DNA of 64,000 nt from Asterias rubens. Taxonomy: Eukaryota > Echinodermata > Asteroidea > Forcipulatida > Asteriidae. Positions 23,101 to 33,010 of this stretch are shown here, piece after piece (the first letter of the stretch is position 1; every line of letters starts with the position of its first letter). Made by a program: the position numbers and the translations under genes. The notes under the pieces are model-generated. The model had not been told where the DNA came from. It worked only from the letters and a program-made list of their open reading frames with translations, and ran no database searches. The stretch spans positions 8,101,407 to 8,165,406 of the forward strand of contig NC_047082.1 of NCBI RefSeq assembly GCF_902459465.1, written 5' to 3'.

Positions 23101-23226
23101 AACTGGGCATCATTTTCACTCACCATCGTTTATGACTTTCTTTGAGAGTGTCAAAGCAGGATCGAGACCCTCCTTTTCTTGCTTTAAATTTTGGAGGCGA
23201 GCACTTCTGTCTTCAACATTCTCCAT
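17140..23226 (-). CDS. KHDRBS: STAR-family KH RNA-binding protein (Sam68/KHDRBS type), complete, 8 exons
   Basis: Minus-strand exons 23226-23124, 22080-22025, 21518-21402, 21117-20971, 20365-19985, 18990-18941, 18064-18009 and 17252-17140 total 1023 nt (340 aa), with matching phases at all seven junctions. The ATG at 23226 is the first in-frame Met after an upstream TAG. A short QUA1-like start ([13 protein letters not shown]) precedes the KH domain ([24 protein letters not shown] loop GPRG, then [20 protein letters not shown]). This continues to [20 protein letters not shown] and a QUA2-like helix ([14 protein letters not shown]). The rest is Pro/Gly/RGG-rich, with a final LKAPTS...HPYRY like the Sam68 tail. 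The family binds U/A-rich RNA and controls splicing in the nucleus; RGG and Pro-rich parts typically bind SH3 proteins and are methylated. The segment between QUA1 and KH is shorter than in vertebrate Sam68. Confidence 0.95.
17595..17975. mobile_element. Fold-back MITE, TTAAAGGCAGTGG family (nearly intact)
   Basis: Begins TTAAAGGCAGTGGACACTAT and ends ATAGTGTCCACTGGCTTTAA. The internal palindrome uses GAGACCTCAAG and CTTGAGGTC-like arms. It lies in the last KHDRBS intron (17253-18008). Confidence 0.92.
18210..18545 (-). repeat. tRNA-Ser/Leu-type SINE (minus), in a KHDRBS intron
   Basis: The complement begins GGGTGTCATGGCCGAGCAGT (Ser/Leu-type A box), has TGTGGGTTTGAATCC as B box, then CACTTGTGTCCTTGAGCAAG and a long body. 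Since KHDRBS is also on the minus strand, the SINE is in sense orientation. Confidence 0.78.
19018..19369. mobile_element. Fold-back MITE, TTAAAGGCAGTGG family
   Basis: TTAAAGGCAGTGGACACTAT starts it and ATAGTGTCCACTGGCTTTAA ends it. It lies just 28 bp upstream of KHDRBS exon 6 on the coding strand, so it directly abuts that exon's branch-point and acceptor region. Confidence 0.92.
19690..19830. repeat. Dispersed repeat, related to 5812-5930
   Basis: ATTTCATCTTCAAAAGGGCA AGGCCATTTTGA and GAAGGGGCACCAAGGCCAAG correspond to the 5812 copy. Located in a KHDRBS intron. Confidence 0.7.
20517..20808. mobile_element. Fold-back element, TGGTACAATGACTTAG ends
   Basis: Starts GTCTGGTACAAAGGCGTGCT and ends TGACTAAGCAAGTCATTGTA CCAGAC. 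The inner arms TTTGAATTCCTTAGACTATA and its inverse (TTAAGTCTACGGAATTC) mirror each other. Second copy of the 8574 element; inside the KHDRBS intron 20366-20970. Confidence 0.85.
21900..22008 (-). repeat. SINE head (minus) directly downstream of KHDRBS exon 2
   Basis: The complement reads GCCATGGCTGAGCAGTTAAG, then GGTGTGGGTTCGATTCCCG and ACACTTGTGTCCTTGGGCAA. Its A box begins about 20 bp past the exon 2 donor. The same exon-plus-SINE arrangement is copied at 2060-2218. Confidence 0.8.
22619..22707. mobile_element. Small CATGGAGG-ended insertion with direct repeats
   Basis: CATGGAGGTAG at the left and TAGCCTCCATATG at the right form imperfect inverted ends. GTCAGTG occurs immediately outside on both sides (22612-22618 and 22708-22714). 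Located in KHDRBS intron 1. Confidence 0.55.
22880..23003. mobile_element. Fold-back element with 27-bp perfect arms (TATGGCGCCACCAC)
   Basis: TTTCCGTATGGCGCCACCAC TTTTTCA at the left is perfectly inverted at the right, giving a 124-bp hairpin. A diverged relative (TTTTCACTCATTTTTCAAAA, then TATCTCAT) occurs at 27065-27110. In KHDRBS intron 1. Confidence 0.85.
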
Positions 23227-23487
23227 TGTCTTGGCTGGTCTGTTTTGACAGTTTCCACAATAATAAAAGTGATTTTTTTTCTTCTACCCCGTGTGTCACG
23301 CTTAGGGTGCTTTCACTGGTGTACAAAATTGTGTTCTTATAAAACGTAGTATTTGTTAAAATTGCCGAGTACCACCCTTTCAGTAATTCTAGCGCCCTCT
23401 GTAGGTAAAAACTGTTTACTTCCTGACCACTCGGAACTTTTCGTGTGCTCTCGGAATATTCCGGCACGGTTCGCGACGATCCCCCAC

Positions 23488-23812
23488 GCAGCAGGTTTGG
23501 GGAGTTGTTACATAAGAGTGGACTAACCACTAGGACCTGGTTGTTAATGATTTCATGTCTAAAAGATGCAAGTACTGCTTCAGACCTCTTTATTCAAGTA
23601 CATTTGTAGCAGCAGGTTTGGGGAGTTGTTACATAAGAGTGGACTAACCACTGGGACCTGGTTGTTTATATTTTCATGTTTAAAAGATGCAAGCACTGCT
23701 TCAGACCTCTTTATTCAAGTACATTTTGTAGCAGCAGGTTTGGGGAGTTGTTACATAAGAGTGGACTAACCACTAGGACCTGGTTGTTAATATTTTTATG
23801 TCTAAAAGATCA
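23488..23812. repeat. 121-122-bp tandem repeat, about 2.7 copies, upstream of KHDRBS
   Basis: GCAGCAGGTTTGGGGAGTTG starts at 23488, 23609 and 23731, each followed by ACATAAGAGTGGACTAACCA. The array begins about 260 bp upstream of the KHDRBS start codon, in its likely promoter or 5' UTR. Confidence 0.93.
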
Positions 23813-24054
23813 GTATAAATTGTGTTAAATTGTGTTTAATCGCATCAAAGTCAAACTTGATAAAATGTGAATAATTATAAACAATCGATGAACCCTGCCT
23901 GTGATTGTAATGTACCTGATACGCCTTCTCCATAGAGCTATATGGCCCTATGGCCTTCTCATAAACCATGACTCAATTCTCATTATGAACTTTTTAAAAA
24001 CTATAGTTTGAGGCCTGAAAGACAGAATTGCTCCATTACAAGACTCGTTGTGGT

Positions 24055-24185
24055 CTATTTTCAAAAGTCGTGGGTTCGAATACAACCCATTGCAAGTTTT
24101 ATTATGCCTTGTAATTTGTTTTCAGAAGTCGTGAAAGTACTGAGTATACAGTGCTAACAAACATCGGTAGGTTGCATATGGGTAA
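24055..24185 (+). repeat. tRNA-derived SINE, TATACAGTGCTAACA body
   Basis: TCGTGGGTTCGAATACAACC is a B box, followed by AGTCGTGAAAGTACTGAGTA TACAGTGCTAACAAACATCG. It shares its body with 33905-34089 and, inverted, with 11845-12015. Confidence 0.72.
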
Positions 24186-24396
24186 AACAAATTTATTAAC
24201 AAAACTAAATTAATATTATTTTTTACGCCCGATGCATTTTTTTTAAAACATCTATTATAATATCATGGTGGGTCGCAATTCTGTACTCTATACCGATACA
24301 AATTATACAATGAATAATACGCTGAATGCTACTTGATTGTTATAATTATTCTCCATGCTTGAGTTCAGTTGATCTTGGGTCGAGTTATGCCATAGA

Positions 24397-26042
24397 TTAA
24401 GAACTTGGTTGATCATGTGCGCTGATAGCCATGATGTAAAACTTGTATCCATCCGCAGTCTTCTTGAGGAGGAACAACCCGCTGTGAACAAACCAGAAGT
24501 GAAGAAACAAAAAAATTGTTTAGGAAGTTTGTTTATAATATTTTGTTGTCCCTGTTATTTAAAATTTCGTTTACAAGATCCAGAGATAATTAATTTAAAA
24601 CCACAGCTGAAACAAAATGGACTATGAATTGCTTTTTAGGATGAGTTTGGATGCGTTGATTTGAATGAGAGAAGAACAATAAAGAGTGTGACAAGCATTA
24701 AAATGTGATACGGCCATTGTGTTAGATCTTCATTTCAAACATTAAAGACAGTGGATACTATTGGTAACTACTCAAAATAATTTTAAGCGTAAAATCTTAC
24801 TTGGCAACGAGTAACGGGGAGAGAGGTTGTTAGTAAAGCTGAGGTGAAGACTAGTGTGCGTGTAACCGGTGGAAGTGCTAAGTAAACAAAAGTGCTAAAA
24901 ACAATACTGTTTTGAGTGACTTACCTGCCATCCTTGTAGTTTACGCCCGACTCGTTGAAGAAATCAAAGTGAAGCGTGACGTATACATAATTTGCGTCTT
25001 CGTCCATGGGCACCACATCTTTGTATGTATTTTCGATGTGAGAGGCCGTCTCAGGTAGTGCTTCAAACATAACTTTTGCTCCTTCGTAACAAAAATAATG
25101 TAAAGTTAGGACACATTGACCGAAAGTTTATTATGTGGACGTGATCACCAAAATAGCATTTCTTTGGAAAACCACTTGTTTTGTGATGAATGCTATAATA
25201 AAAAAAATTGCCAAAATAAAACGGACAATACACACAAAGAAAACAGTTGATTTGATAGTTCCCCGCCCAATAGATGGTCGTAGAAAACTTAACAGTTTGC
25301 TTGTTTTGGGTCATTTTCATCACAGAGCAATGGGGCAGGAAATTCTGGTCCCCACGGCGAACGCACTAATTCATCTCGGATATCACCCTGTTTGAAATCG
25401 ACCTCGTTCGACCCATCTATCTGGGACGGAAGCTCTGGTGCCGGAATTCCCTCAAACGAAGTCTTTTATCACATCAACCACGTGACAGTCTTCGACAAAT
25501 CAAAATGCATAATATATCCAATGAATCTTTTAATTCACACTATCAGCCCTGATACTTTTCGGTGGCAATGAAGTCAATTAAGGCGATGGTGTCCTTAGTG
25601 TCCTTAGAGAAATTTACAATTTCCTCATAGGGTACCCTTTACCAAAGAGAAAATGCATTGGTACCCTTGTCCTTTCAAAAACGAAGCATAAAATGCCTGC
25701 TATTTGGCTTCTTCATATGAGTTAAAGTAAGCTTTACCTTCAAATCCACTTAAAAGTGGATATCCATCCATCACTATTGTTATCTCTGGGTCCACTAGCG
25801 TCATAAGGGCGTCCGTGTCGTCGTTTACGCAGTACTGAACTTGCTGGTCCACAACAGACAGAATGGTTTCTGAGAGGAGCCAACAATAGTTTTCATGTTT
25901 ATTTGTGAATTGTTTCGGTTCCTGCTCGGTGTTCTGGTATGTTCCGACATTCTTCTTATTCTCAGTTGCTAACCACACTGGATTCACATAGGCCTATCAC
26001 ACCTAGCAACAGAAGCAGCCGCACGAAGTTGCCGAAAAACAT
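24397..26042 (-). CDS. Small secreted NTF2/SnoaL-like protein, paralogue A (4 exons)
   Basis: Not matched to a named gene. Minus-strand exons 26042-25979, 25869-25738, 25081-24925 and 24481-24397 give 438 nt (145 aa). MFFGNFVRLLLLLGVIGLC is a clear signal peptide. The mature part begins ILSVVDQQVQYCVNDDTDAL, MTLVDPEITIVMDG: an amphipathic helix, then D-A-L and a P-containing strand, the layout of NTF2/SnoaL-like folds. Next come HIENTYKDVVPMDEDANYVY and LHFDFFNE, then SGLFLLKKTADGYKFYI and TAA. Exons 2 and 3 match paralogue B in length and phase. The exon 1 donor (CCA/GTGTGG at 25978) is weak and makes a 109-bp intron; a donor at CTAG/GTGTGA is an alternative. NTF2-like proteins may be enzymes, ligand binders or adaptors, so function stays open. 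Confidence 0.75.
24741..24835. mobile_element. Truncated TTAAAGGCAGTGG-family MITE
   Basis: ATTAAAGACAGTGGATACTA TTGGTAACTACTCAAAATAA and CAACGAGTAACGGGGAGAG are the left arm of the family; the rest is missing. It lies in the last intron of paralogue A. Confidence 0.82.
25618..25692 (+). repeat. Fragment of the CAGGCCTG-ended dispersed repeat
   Basis: CAATTTCCTCATAGGGTACC CTTTACCAAAGAGAAAATGC then CCTTTCAAAAACGAAGCATA match the 33011-33186 copy. It lies in the paralogue A intron next to exon 2. Confidence 0.85.
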
Positions 26043-26447
26043 CTTGTTTTTGTTACTTGACTTGAAAAACGAGTATTTTTGTATACTTATAAGTTTGTTT
26101 TACTGCAACGTACAGATCAAACATTCACCAGCACAGGTTTGGTTTTGATCTTAGTCTTAGTTGTCAGTCCCTTTTTATAGGCGTGTGTGGCAATGTCCAT
26201 CAGAAACTTGAGCTATGGTGAAATAACGAATCTCTCTTTTGCTCATTAGCGTTAAGGCTAATCTGTAATTAGAAAATAATAATAGTACAATTATGAAGTC
26301 GGTTTTTAATATTTTGAGCTTGCTGTTGCGATGTGGAAAATCCCCACTAATTAAACAAATCGTACTTATAATCCACATGGATCATGTTGGACTATCAGTT
26401 TCTTTCCTAGATTTAAACGTTAAATTAATGTTTGTCGAGGTATGCCC

Positions 26448-26477
26448 TCACGTGACTTGTGGTATGCCCTCACGTGA
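26448..26477. promoter_or_regulatory. Twin palindromic E-boxes TCACGTGA in a divergent promoter
   Basis: GGTATGCCCTCACGTGA occurs twice, with TCACGTGA at 26448-26455 and 26470-26477 (22-bp, about two-helical-turn spacing). They sit between the start codon of paralogue A (26042, minus) and the likely ARFRP1 5' exon. TCACGTGA is the site type of USF and MITF/TFE bHLH-zip factors. Regulation of either gene is inference. Confidence 0.45.
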
Positions 26478-26619
26478 TTCGCAGTTTCAACCGATCGGTC
26501 TTTTCCACTAATCGATGTTTATTCAATAGCTCTTTTTTCTATGGATCAATGCAAAACACCGATCAATGTGTTGATCTGATTATTTGCCTGTTTGGCGTTC
26601 CATAGTGAGCTTTCCGACA

Positions 26620-26724
26620 CTCGACACAAGAGGGCGCGCTAAACTTCAAGCTGTTCGTCGTTTGTTGTGTGTTGTGGCCGTGTATCTCTGCACAATTTGG
26701 AGATCATTTGCTTCAACTTTAAAG
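26620..26724 (+). other. Probable non-coding first exon of ARFRP1
   Basis: A donor CTTTAAAG/GTAATT lies at 26724/26725, and the ARFRP1 coding exon is preceded by an acceptor (TTGTATTTCAG, exon from 27474). The start of this exon is unknown; 26620 is only a guess from the GC-rich AGAGGGCGCGC block. Confidence 0.45.
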
Positions 26725-27369
26725 GTAATTAAAAAATCTTGAATTGAATAAATTGTATGAGTTTGACTTGTTTCTAAGTAGGTTGAGAGTTGAGCCCGAA
26801 TGTGGCCTTAATTGAACGTCTACTAACCCTATTCTAACAAAACAAAATAGTGCGAATTGCGGGGAGGAAAAACCAGCATGTCATTCTACTATTTTACTAT
26901 AGTATAATTTCTAGTGCAACTGAACTGGGCCGGGACAACAGGGTAGGGGGTGTGGTGAGGAGGAGAGCCACGGATGTAGTATTCTACCTCCAAAAAAGGG
27001 TGGCAGGCAGAGCCTGCTGGGATCATTTTCAGTTTTCCACACCTCGCCACCAATCGACCTCTACCTTTTCACTCATTTTTCAAAAACTTAAAAACGTATA
27101 TCTCATAAGTCATATATAATGCAATGATGAGGTTTATTGCGATTAGCAAAATATCAAGAACCCACACAAAGGTATAGGCTTTGCGTGCGCGAGTCGTAGA
27201 AACTGCATTGAAACCGCCCCATATTCCTTCCCACAATGCATTGCATTTCTGAATTGCGATAAACCTTATGCCTCATTTACATTATAAATAATATTATTTA
27301 TAATTAGGCCTATTATTAGTATTACTAACACTAGTATACTGGTTATTTATTAATAATAATAATAATAAT

Positions 27370-27430
27370 ACAATCGCACAAAAATAGTTAATGGCCTGAC
27401 GTTTCGACCCTAGTAGAGTCTTTCTAATAG
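27370..27430 (+). repeat. GACGTTTCGACCCTAG dispersed repeat fragment
   Basis: GGCCTGACGTTTCGACCCTA GTAGAGTCTTTCT is shared with copies near 13700, 30780, 52990, 53915 and 63350. It sits just upstream of the ARFRP1 coding exon 1 acceptor. Confidence 0.7.
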
Positions 27431-27489
27431 TATAATCACTAACAACCTATTTTGATGTATAATTGTATTTCAGATCGCAATTGTTCACC

Positions 27490-30400
27490 ATGTTCAGCTT
27501 ACTGTATGGATTGTGGCAGTACATGTTTAGAAGAGATGAATATTTTGTGCTGATCCTTGGACTTGACAATGCTGGAAAATCGGTAAGTTCAAGGATTTGT
27601 GCAAAGTTGTGAACGGCAAAATTGTTTAAGTAATAAGAATCCAATGAAAGTCTTGAATTCATTCAAATAGAAATTGTTTACAAGCTAGGTCATGCATTTT
27701 GTTTCATCCTGTTCAAGGTCACTGGCATAGCGCCCTCGTGTGCTTCTAATTAGTCAGTCAGTTTATATCACCATTGTCTCAGTTTGTTTACCTTATTAGT
27801 CCTATGTCAAATAAGTACGGACATCGGTAAAATTTACTTATTGGAATTTTATGCATGGTTACGGTGAGATATTAATCTAATGCCAACGTGGCTTTAGCAA
27901 CTGTGTGCCAGTAAAATTACTTTCCGTACAAAATATGACTGATCATTGTTCCATTGTTTGATGTATGACTTACGAATAGTGTTTTGAAATTTCACCTTGC
28001 AGACTTTCCTTGAAACAACACAGATGCAATTCAATAAAAACTACAGAGGCTTGCCACTGGATAAAGTCACAACTACAGTTGGTCTCAATAGTAAGTAGGC
28101 CTAACAGTCGTTTATTCATTTATTTGTTCACACATTTAACAGCACAATTAGCACTAATAATGGGATGAAGGGGAAACAAGAAGGAAGAATATATAATTAT
28201 TTGATATACCATTACCTCACCATGCAATGCTTCAAAACAAGAAGAAATTATCAGTTTTAGATGTGGGAGGATATCCCCAATGGGAAAACCCAAACAATCA
28301 GGTAGGAGCTGACAACTCAGTCCACATGCAAGGCTCCGGTCTGAGGTGGGATTTGAACCTGGGTCCACAGAGGTGAAAGGCAGGGAAAGAAACCGATGAG
28401 CCAATAACTATGTGTTGACCCCTTGCACTACTCGCAGCTCAATCACAGTTACTTTGCCGTTCATCATTTTGTTAATGTACCGCTAGTCTACAAACTGAGC
28501 TGTGTTGTTCAAATAAGAGGGTTGATTTTACCATTGTCAATTTGTAACACTTTGAGTTCATGACACATGCAGACAAACTGTTGGATTTTAATCGATGCCC
28601 CAATGGCATTGAAAAGCCTTTAAGAATAGGGTAGACTAAAGACACGTAGAGTAAAAGTTTAGTTTTTGTTTTCTTAATAGTTGGGAAGATCGACACTGGT
28701 CGGATACGTTTGATGTTTTGGGATCTTGGAGGACAGGAAGAGCTACAAGCATTATGGGATAAGGTAAGAAGGATTCATTCACAGGAAGCCATTCTAGTAA
28801 GCAGCTCTTTTGATGCAACACTAGATTAATGCACACTATGATTATCACTATAGATGATAACGAAACATTTGCTTGCTGGAATGGCGCTGTACATAATTTA
28901 CATTCCAACATAATAGAGCGTGAGGCTTCCAGTTCTCCATCTTGCACCTTGGGCGCTATAAAATCTTGAGTCTTATATTATTCCTCTATTCCACCGAGTC
29001 TGTCTGGTGGCGAGAAGGCAGTCCAAATGCAGGTGGTGTATTGTTTAATCGATTATACAAAAAAACCAGCAAATTACTTTGTAAGGTTTTGAACCTTGCT
29101 TTTTGAAAGTATACATGTAGTCAGGTGAGGTTTGTAAATCTCTTTTGAATTGTGTTGGTTCTGAAAAGAACCAGTGGCTGACAACGTTTCGATCAGTATG
29201 CTCTGATTGTCTTCAAGAATAACAGATCAGAGCATTAAAACATTGAGTTGTCATTCACTGGTACTTTTCAGAACCAACACTACTCAAAAGAGATTTACAA
29301 ATGGTGTTACCACAAACCTCACTGAATCCTTACTTTATCAACTTTTTGTATCTGTGTACTCTAGCTGTACAAGTTTATATTTTAGAATGAAAAACCATAA
29401 TCTCACCCTTGATATTCCTCTTTTCCCAAAATTGTTTTCAGTATTACGCAGAATCTCATGGACTGATCTATGTTGTGGATTCATCGGATAAGGAGAGATT
29501 AACGGAGTCAAGACTAGCATTTGGTAAGTATATTAAACACTTATTGTTAACACTAAACACCACAGAGCCTGACTATGTTACTCTTGAAGGCCTTGAAGTA
29601 ACCCATGATCCCCAGAGTAATTGCGTGGTGCCGTTTTCAATGTTTCAATACAAGTTAACATTTTCCTCGTAGAAGAGCTAAGTCTTTGTTTTTCTTTTAT
29701 CTTTTACAGGAAATTATTCCCCTGAAGTTTAAATCTTTGCTTTTGTGATTTCCATATTGTGTGTATTTCAAATATTGTCTATGTATTTCTATGCTACAAT
29801 GTGACTGATTGACATTTTACAATAACTGTGATATTTCCATTTGAATGTCTGCTATTTATGAAATATTTCGTTGCCATTTTTCTGTAGCCTTCTTTGCTTG
29901 GATCTATTGTTTTTTATTTGAAAATTGATAATTCTGCTTTGTTTTCTGTGCTTTATATTTTAATTTTTATGCAGTTGTATAACTGCAACTCTGTTGACTT
30001 GATAATGAAATCTACCCATATTGCCATATTTGATGATTGTATTGTCTTCTTATTTTGATTATAACATGACTGCCCAACTATGTTGACTTGATAATCAAAT
30101 CTAGCCATATTGCCATATTTGATGATTGTATTGTCTTCTTATTTTGATTATAACATGACTGTCTTTGCTTCCTAAGCATGATGAGATTTAAACTGAATTT
30201 CTTCTGTAATTTTTGCATATATTGAATGTACAATACTAATATGACTTGAGTATGATTTCTACCAATATTGCCATTCTTAGTTGCCATGTTTGTTGATTGA
30301 ATTGTCTTTTAATTTTTATTATGACATGACTGTGTTTGCTCCACAAAATTGATGATATTTAACGTGAATTTCTTTTATCATTTTTCATATTGAATATACA

Positions 30401-32101
30401 TTACTGACATGAGATTTTTGTGATAACTTTTCTGTTTAAAAGTAATTTCTTTATTTTTCATGTATATTGATGATATTTTCTAACTTAAGTTGTAGGCTTA
30501 TACCATTTTATCAGATCTTTTAATTGTTTATTCTTTATACCTTTTAAGTATAAGCTATAGGCCTAGTTGGGGATGTTGATTTCTGAAAGCAATCAAAAAC
30601 AATGATTGTTTGTTTTCTAAGTACAGACTTTTTAAAATTTCAGTTTCATTGCATTTAAGGAGGTCTCGTAATTAGTCATAAGTATTTGTTGCCACAACTT
30701 TATAAATGAGAAAATAAAACTATAACCGTTGCAAAATAGAACCAAAAGGACCTATGGTAAAAATGCAAACAATCAATATTAGCCTGACGTTTCGACCTTA
30801 GCAGAGTCTTTCTCAAAGGCTAAATGGCAACACAACACAACACACATGAACAGGAGTCGTTGTATTACATTTTAGCCTTTTAAAAAGACTCTGCTTGGGT
30901 TGAAGTCTCAGGCTATTAACGATTTGTTTGCAAAATAGTTTATACTAATACTTTTGATTTGCTTTCTTCCAGACATGATGCTATCAAGTGAAGCTCTTGA
31001 TGGTGTGCCTTTACTTGTTCTTGCCAATAAACAAGACTTACAGGTGAGCGTCTTATAAGACTTTTGGTTGAACAGAGAATAATTGTCAAGATCAGGACTT
31101 GAACCTGTGGCATATGGATTAAATTTATTACCAACCAAATTTCCATTTGTGCATATTGCTTGTTTCTGGTATTCAGCTGTTGTTTGCTTATCCTGAAGCT
31201 CAGGTGGAAATTTGGTTGGTAATTCGGTTTTTATCAAGGAAGAAATTTCATGCTAAGCAAATTTGTGTGCTTAGCAGCTCTATGAAAATGGGCTCTGGGC
31301 ACTAATGTATTAAAGTGCATTCATATATCATTGTAAAATGCGCTATATAAAAAAACTTGTTACTACTATTATCAGATTCTTATGTTTGTTTGAACAGGAT
31401 GTGTTGAACATGTCTGAAATCAAGGCAGAATTTAATCAAAGTTCAAGAAGTATTGGAAAGAGAGATTGTCATATACAGCCAGTGTCTGCGCTCACAGGGT
31501 GAGTTGGGTAGAAACGAATCAGGTTTCTTAAAAACTCAATTCCTGGTTCGTACTTCCTGCGAATGCGATGCAAGTTTGATGCCACAAATTCACAACAAAC
31601 AGTTCAGAAAATTTAGATGTGTATATGATTTAAGGCATTGCAGGGTGAGGTTTGCAGTTACACCATGCGTGTATCTACTTGCCAGGTACAGTTTGTTCTT
31701 TAGAGAGCTGTCTTTCTATATTCTACTACCGCGGAGTAGAGATGTGCTGAACACCTGCGAAACATTCACAGTGAAAACTGAGCTGTGACGCCAAAATTGT
31801 CATCGCATTCGCATGAAGTATGAACCTGAATTAATGCAGACACATTTTGTGAAAGGGAATCACAAACAAACTTAACTTGGAGTCTTCTTCTGGTTTTTAA
31901 ATGCTTTTAATTTACTTTCAACTATGCTTGGTTTAACATCAAGATGAATAGAAGATGGGTAAAACAGAGTCTTCTTTAAGATAATTCTTAGAATTATTTT
32001 GTATTTGCAGCCAAGGAGTAAACGAAGGTATTGATTGGCTAGTCGAATGCGTCCAACGAAACTCTTATCGGAGACCACCACATACCAAAGAAATCAGCTG
32101 A
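27490..32101 (+). CDS. ARFRP1: ARFRP1, Golgi ARF-like GTPase, complete, 7 coding exons
   Basis: Exons 27490-27582, 28003-28090, 28681-28763, 29442-29523, 30973-31043, 31398-31498 and 32011-32101 total 609 nt (202 aa), against about 201 in mammals, with all phases matching. Starts MFSLLYGLWQYMFRRDEYFV; P-loop GLDNAGKS; switch I region TTTVGLNIG; switch II WDLGGQEELQALWDKYYAE; base-binding NKQD and SAL. No Gly2 is present, so it cannot be N-myristoylated; ARFRP1/Arl3 proteins reach the trans-Golgi by N-terminal acetylation and SYS1, and a Met-Phe start fits NatC acetylation. The family acts upstream of ARL1 and golgin recruitment. The P-loop ends in Ser where human has Thr, a conservative change. 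Introns hold several fold-back and SINE-like repeats. The final KEIS stop resembles the human tail. Confidence 0.96.
28115..28440. repeat. tRNA-like/SINE-type sequence in ARFRP1 intron 2
   Basis: On the minus strand TTGGCTCATCGGTTTCTTTC, then TGTGGACCCAGGTTCAAATC CCACCTC resembles a tRNA head with a B box. The remainder is unassigned. Confidence 0.4.
29121..29325. mobile_element. Fold-back element (TCAGGTGAGGTTTGTAAATC ends)
   Basis: GTTTGTAAATCTCTTTTGAA TTGTGTTGGTTCTGAAAAGA ACCAGTG is inverted at the right, which reads CACTGGTACTTTTCAGAACC AACACTACTCAAAAGAGATT. GATCAGAGCAT occurs between the arms. Relatives: 21205-21260, 52690-52795 and 61910-62020. In ARFRP1 intron 3. Confidence 0.85.
29990..30335. 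repeat. 89-bp tandem duplication plus a decayed third copy, ARFRP1 intron 4
   Basis: TGTTGACTTGATAATGAAAT starts at 29992 and again, nearly identical, at 30081. Each unit runs through TTGTCTTCTTATTTTGATTA TAACATGACTG. A diverged third copy spans about 30242-30335. Confidence 0.88.
30715..30925. mobile_element. Fold-back element around GACGTTTCGACCTTAGCAGA
   Basis: GCCTGACGTTTCGACCTTAG CAGAGTCTTTCTC at the left is inverted at the right (AAAAAGACTCTGCTTGGGTT GAAGTCTCAGGC). It ends 48 bp before ARFRP1 exon 5, so it lies close to that acceptor. Confidence 0.8.
31235..31375 (+). repeat. Composite of a GCTTAAGCA-family end and a SINE 3' tail
   Basis: GTGCTTAGCAGCTCTATGAA AATGGGC is the right end of the 52228 family. 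It is followed by GGGCACTAATGTATTAAAGT, AAATGCGCTATATAA, the 3' end shared with 39300-39370. In ARFRP1 intron 5. Confidence 0.65.
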
Positions 32102-32559
32102 GGTCAAAGGGTCAAGATCTCAAACTTAACCCTTTAAAAGGTGAAAGCTCTCGAAGTACACATCTAAACTCAGGAAGTCATCTGGCTGGTCAACAATAAG
32201 TCTTGTACCATAGCTTCATAACATGCTACCACAATTTAAAATGTGTTTATGGGTTTAGAGAACAGAGGCGTCAGACCAGTCAATTACAAAATTATTTATG
32301 AAGATACACTTCCGGGGTTATGATGATCGAGATCGTACACCACTGGGAAGGAGGTTGCAGAGCATAAAGTCAGCTGAGGTCGTAAATTAGAAGTTTGGTA
32401 TCGCGGCTTCAAAGCATGGCAATACAATTGTGTTAAAGATTTAAAGACCAGAAGCACCAGACGAGTCAAGTGCCAGTGGTCAATCTTTAGTGACTTGAGA
32501 AACACTATTGAAATTGTTCTGTAAATATGGTTATATGGTAAATCAATTTGATCGCAGTT

Positions 32560-32912
32560 GGCATTGGTGTTACATTTTGGGGTAAACTTCTGTAAACACA
32601 ATGTCCACAGATATACATTAAACTTACACCGTTTGAAGATAATGATAGTAGAATACGTACCTCAAAATATTAGATGCTGAGGTGCTGTAGTTTTTGAGAA
32701 ATTAGTAAAACAATGTCATGAAAATACGTTTTTACATGCTTAAATAATTTTCGTCTCATGATCAGTGAGACGAAAATGATTTTCATGACATTGTTTTACT
32801 TACTCAAAAAGTACAGCACCTCAGCAAGTAATATTTTCAGGGAAGCTTTCTACTATCATTATCTTCAAACTATGTAAGTTTGGTGTAGATCTGTGGACAT
32901 TGTGTTTTTTGT
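32560..32912. mobile_element. Fold-back MITE (ACAATGTCCACAGAT arms)
   Basis: ACACAATGTCCACAGAT and AAACTTACACCGTTTGAAGA TAATGATAGTAGAA are inverted at the right end (TTCTACTATCATTATCTTCA to ATCTGTGGACATTGTGTTTT). The centre is TTTTCGTCTCATGATCAGTG AGACGAAAA. Same family as 59409-59790. It lies in the 3' flank of ARFRP1. Confidence 0.92.
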
Positions 32913-33010
32913 CAGATCCTTAGTAATTTAAATTGCAAATTTTACATTAGAGAAGGAATGATATGATGGCTGTGTGCTATACCTGTATTATTTATACCAG
33001 GGTATAGCCT

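Noticed and set aside
25329-25465. Minus-strand frame (EGIPAPELPSQIDGSNEVDF and on) inside an intron of NTF2-like paralogue A
   Set aside because: It looks mildly protein-like, but no acceptor in the right phase joins it to exon 2 and paralogue B has no counterpart. It could be a remnant; I do not annotate it as an exon.
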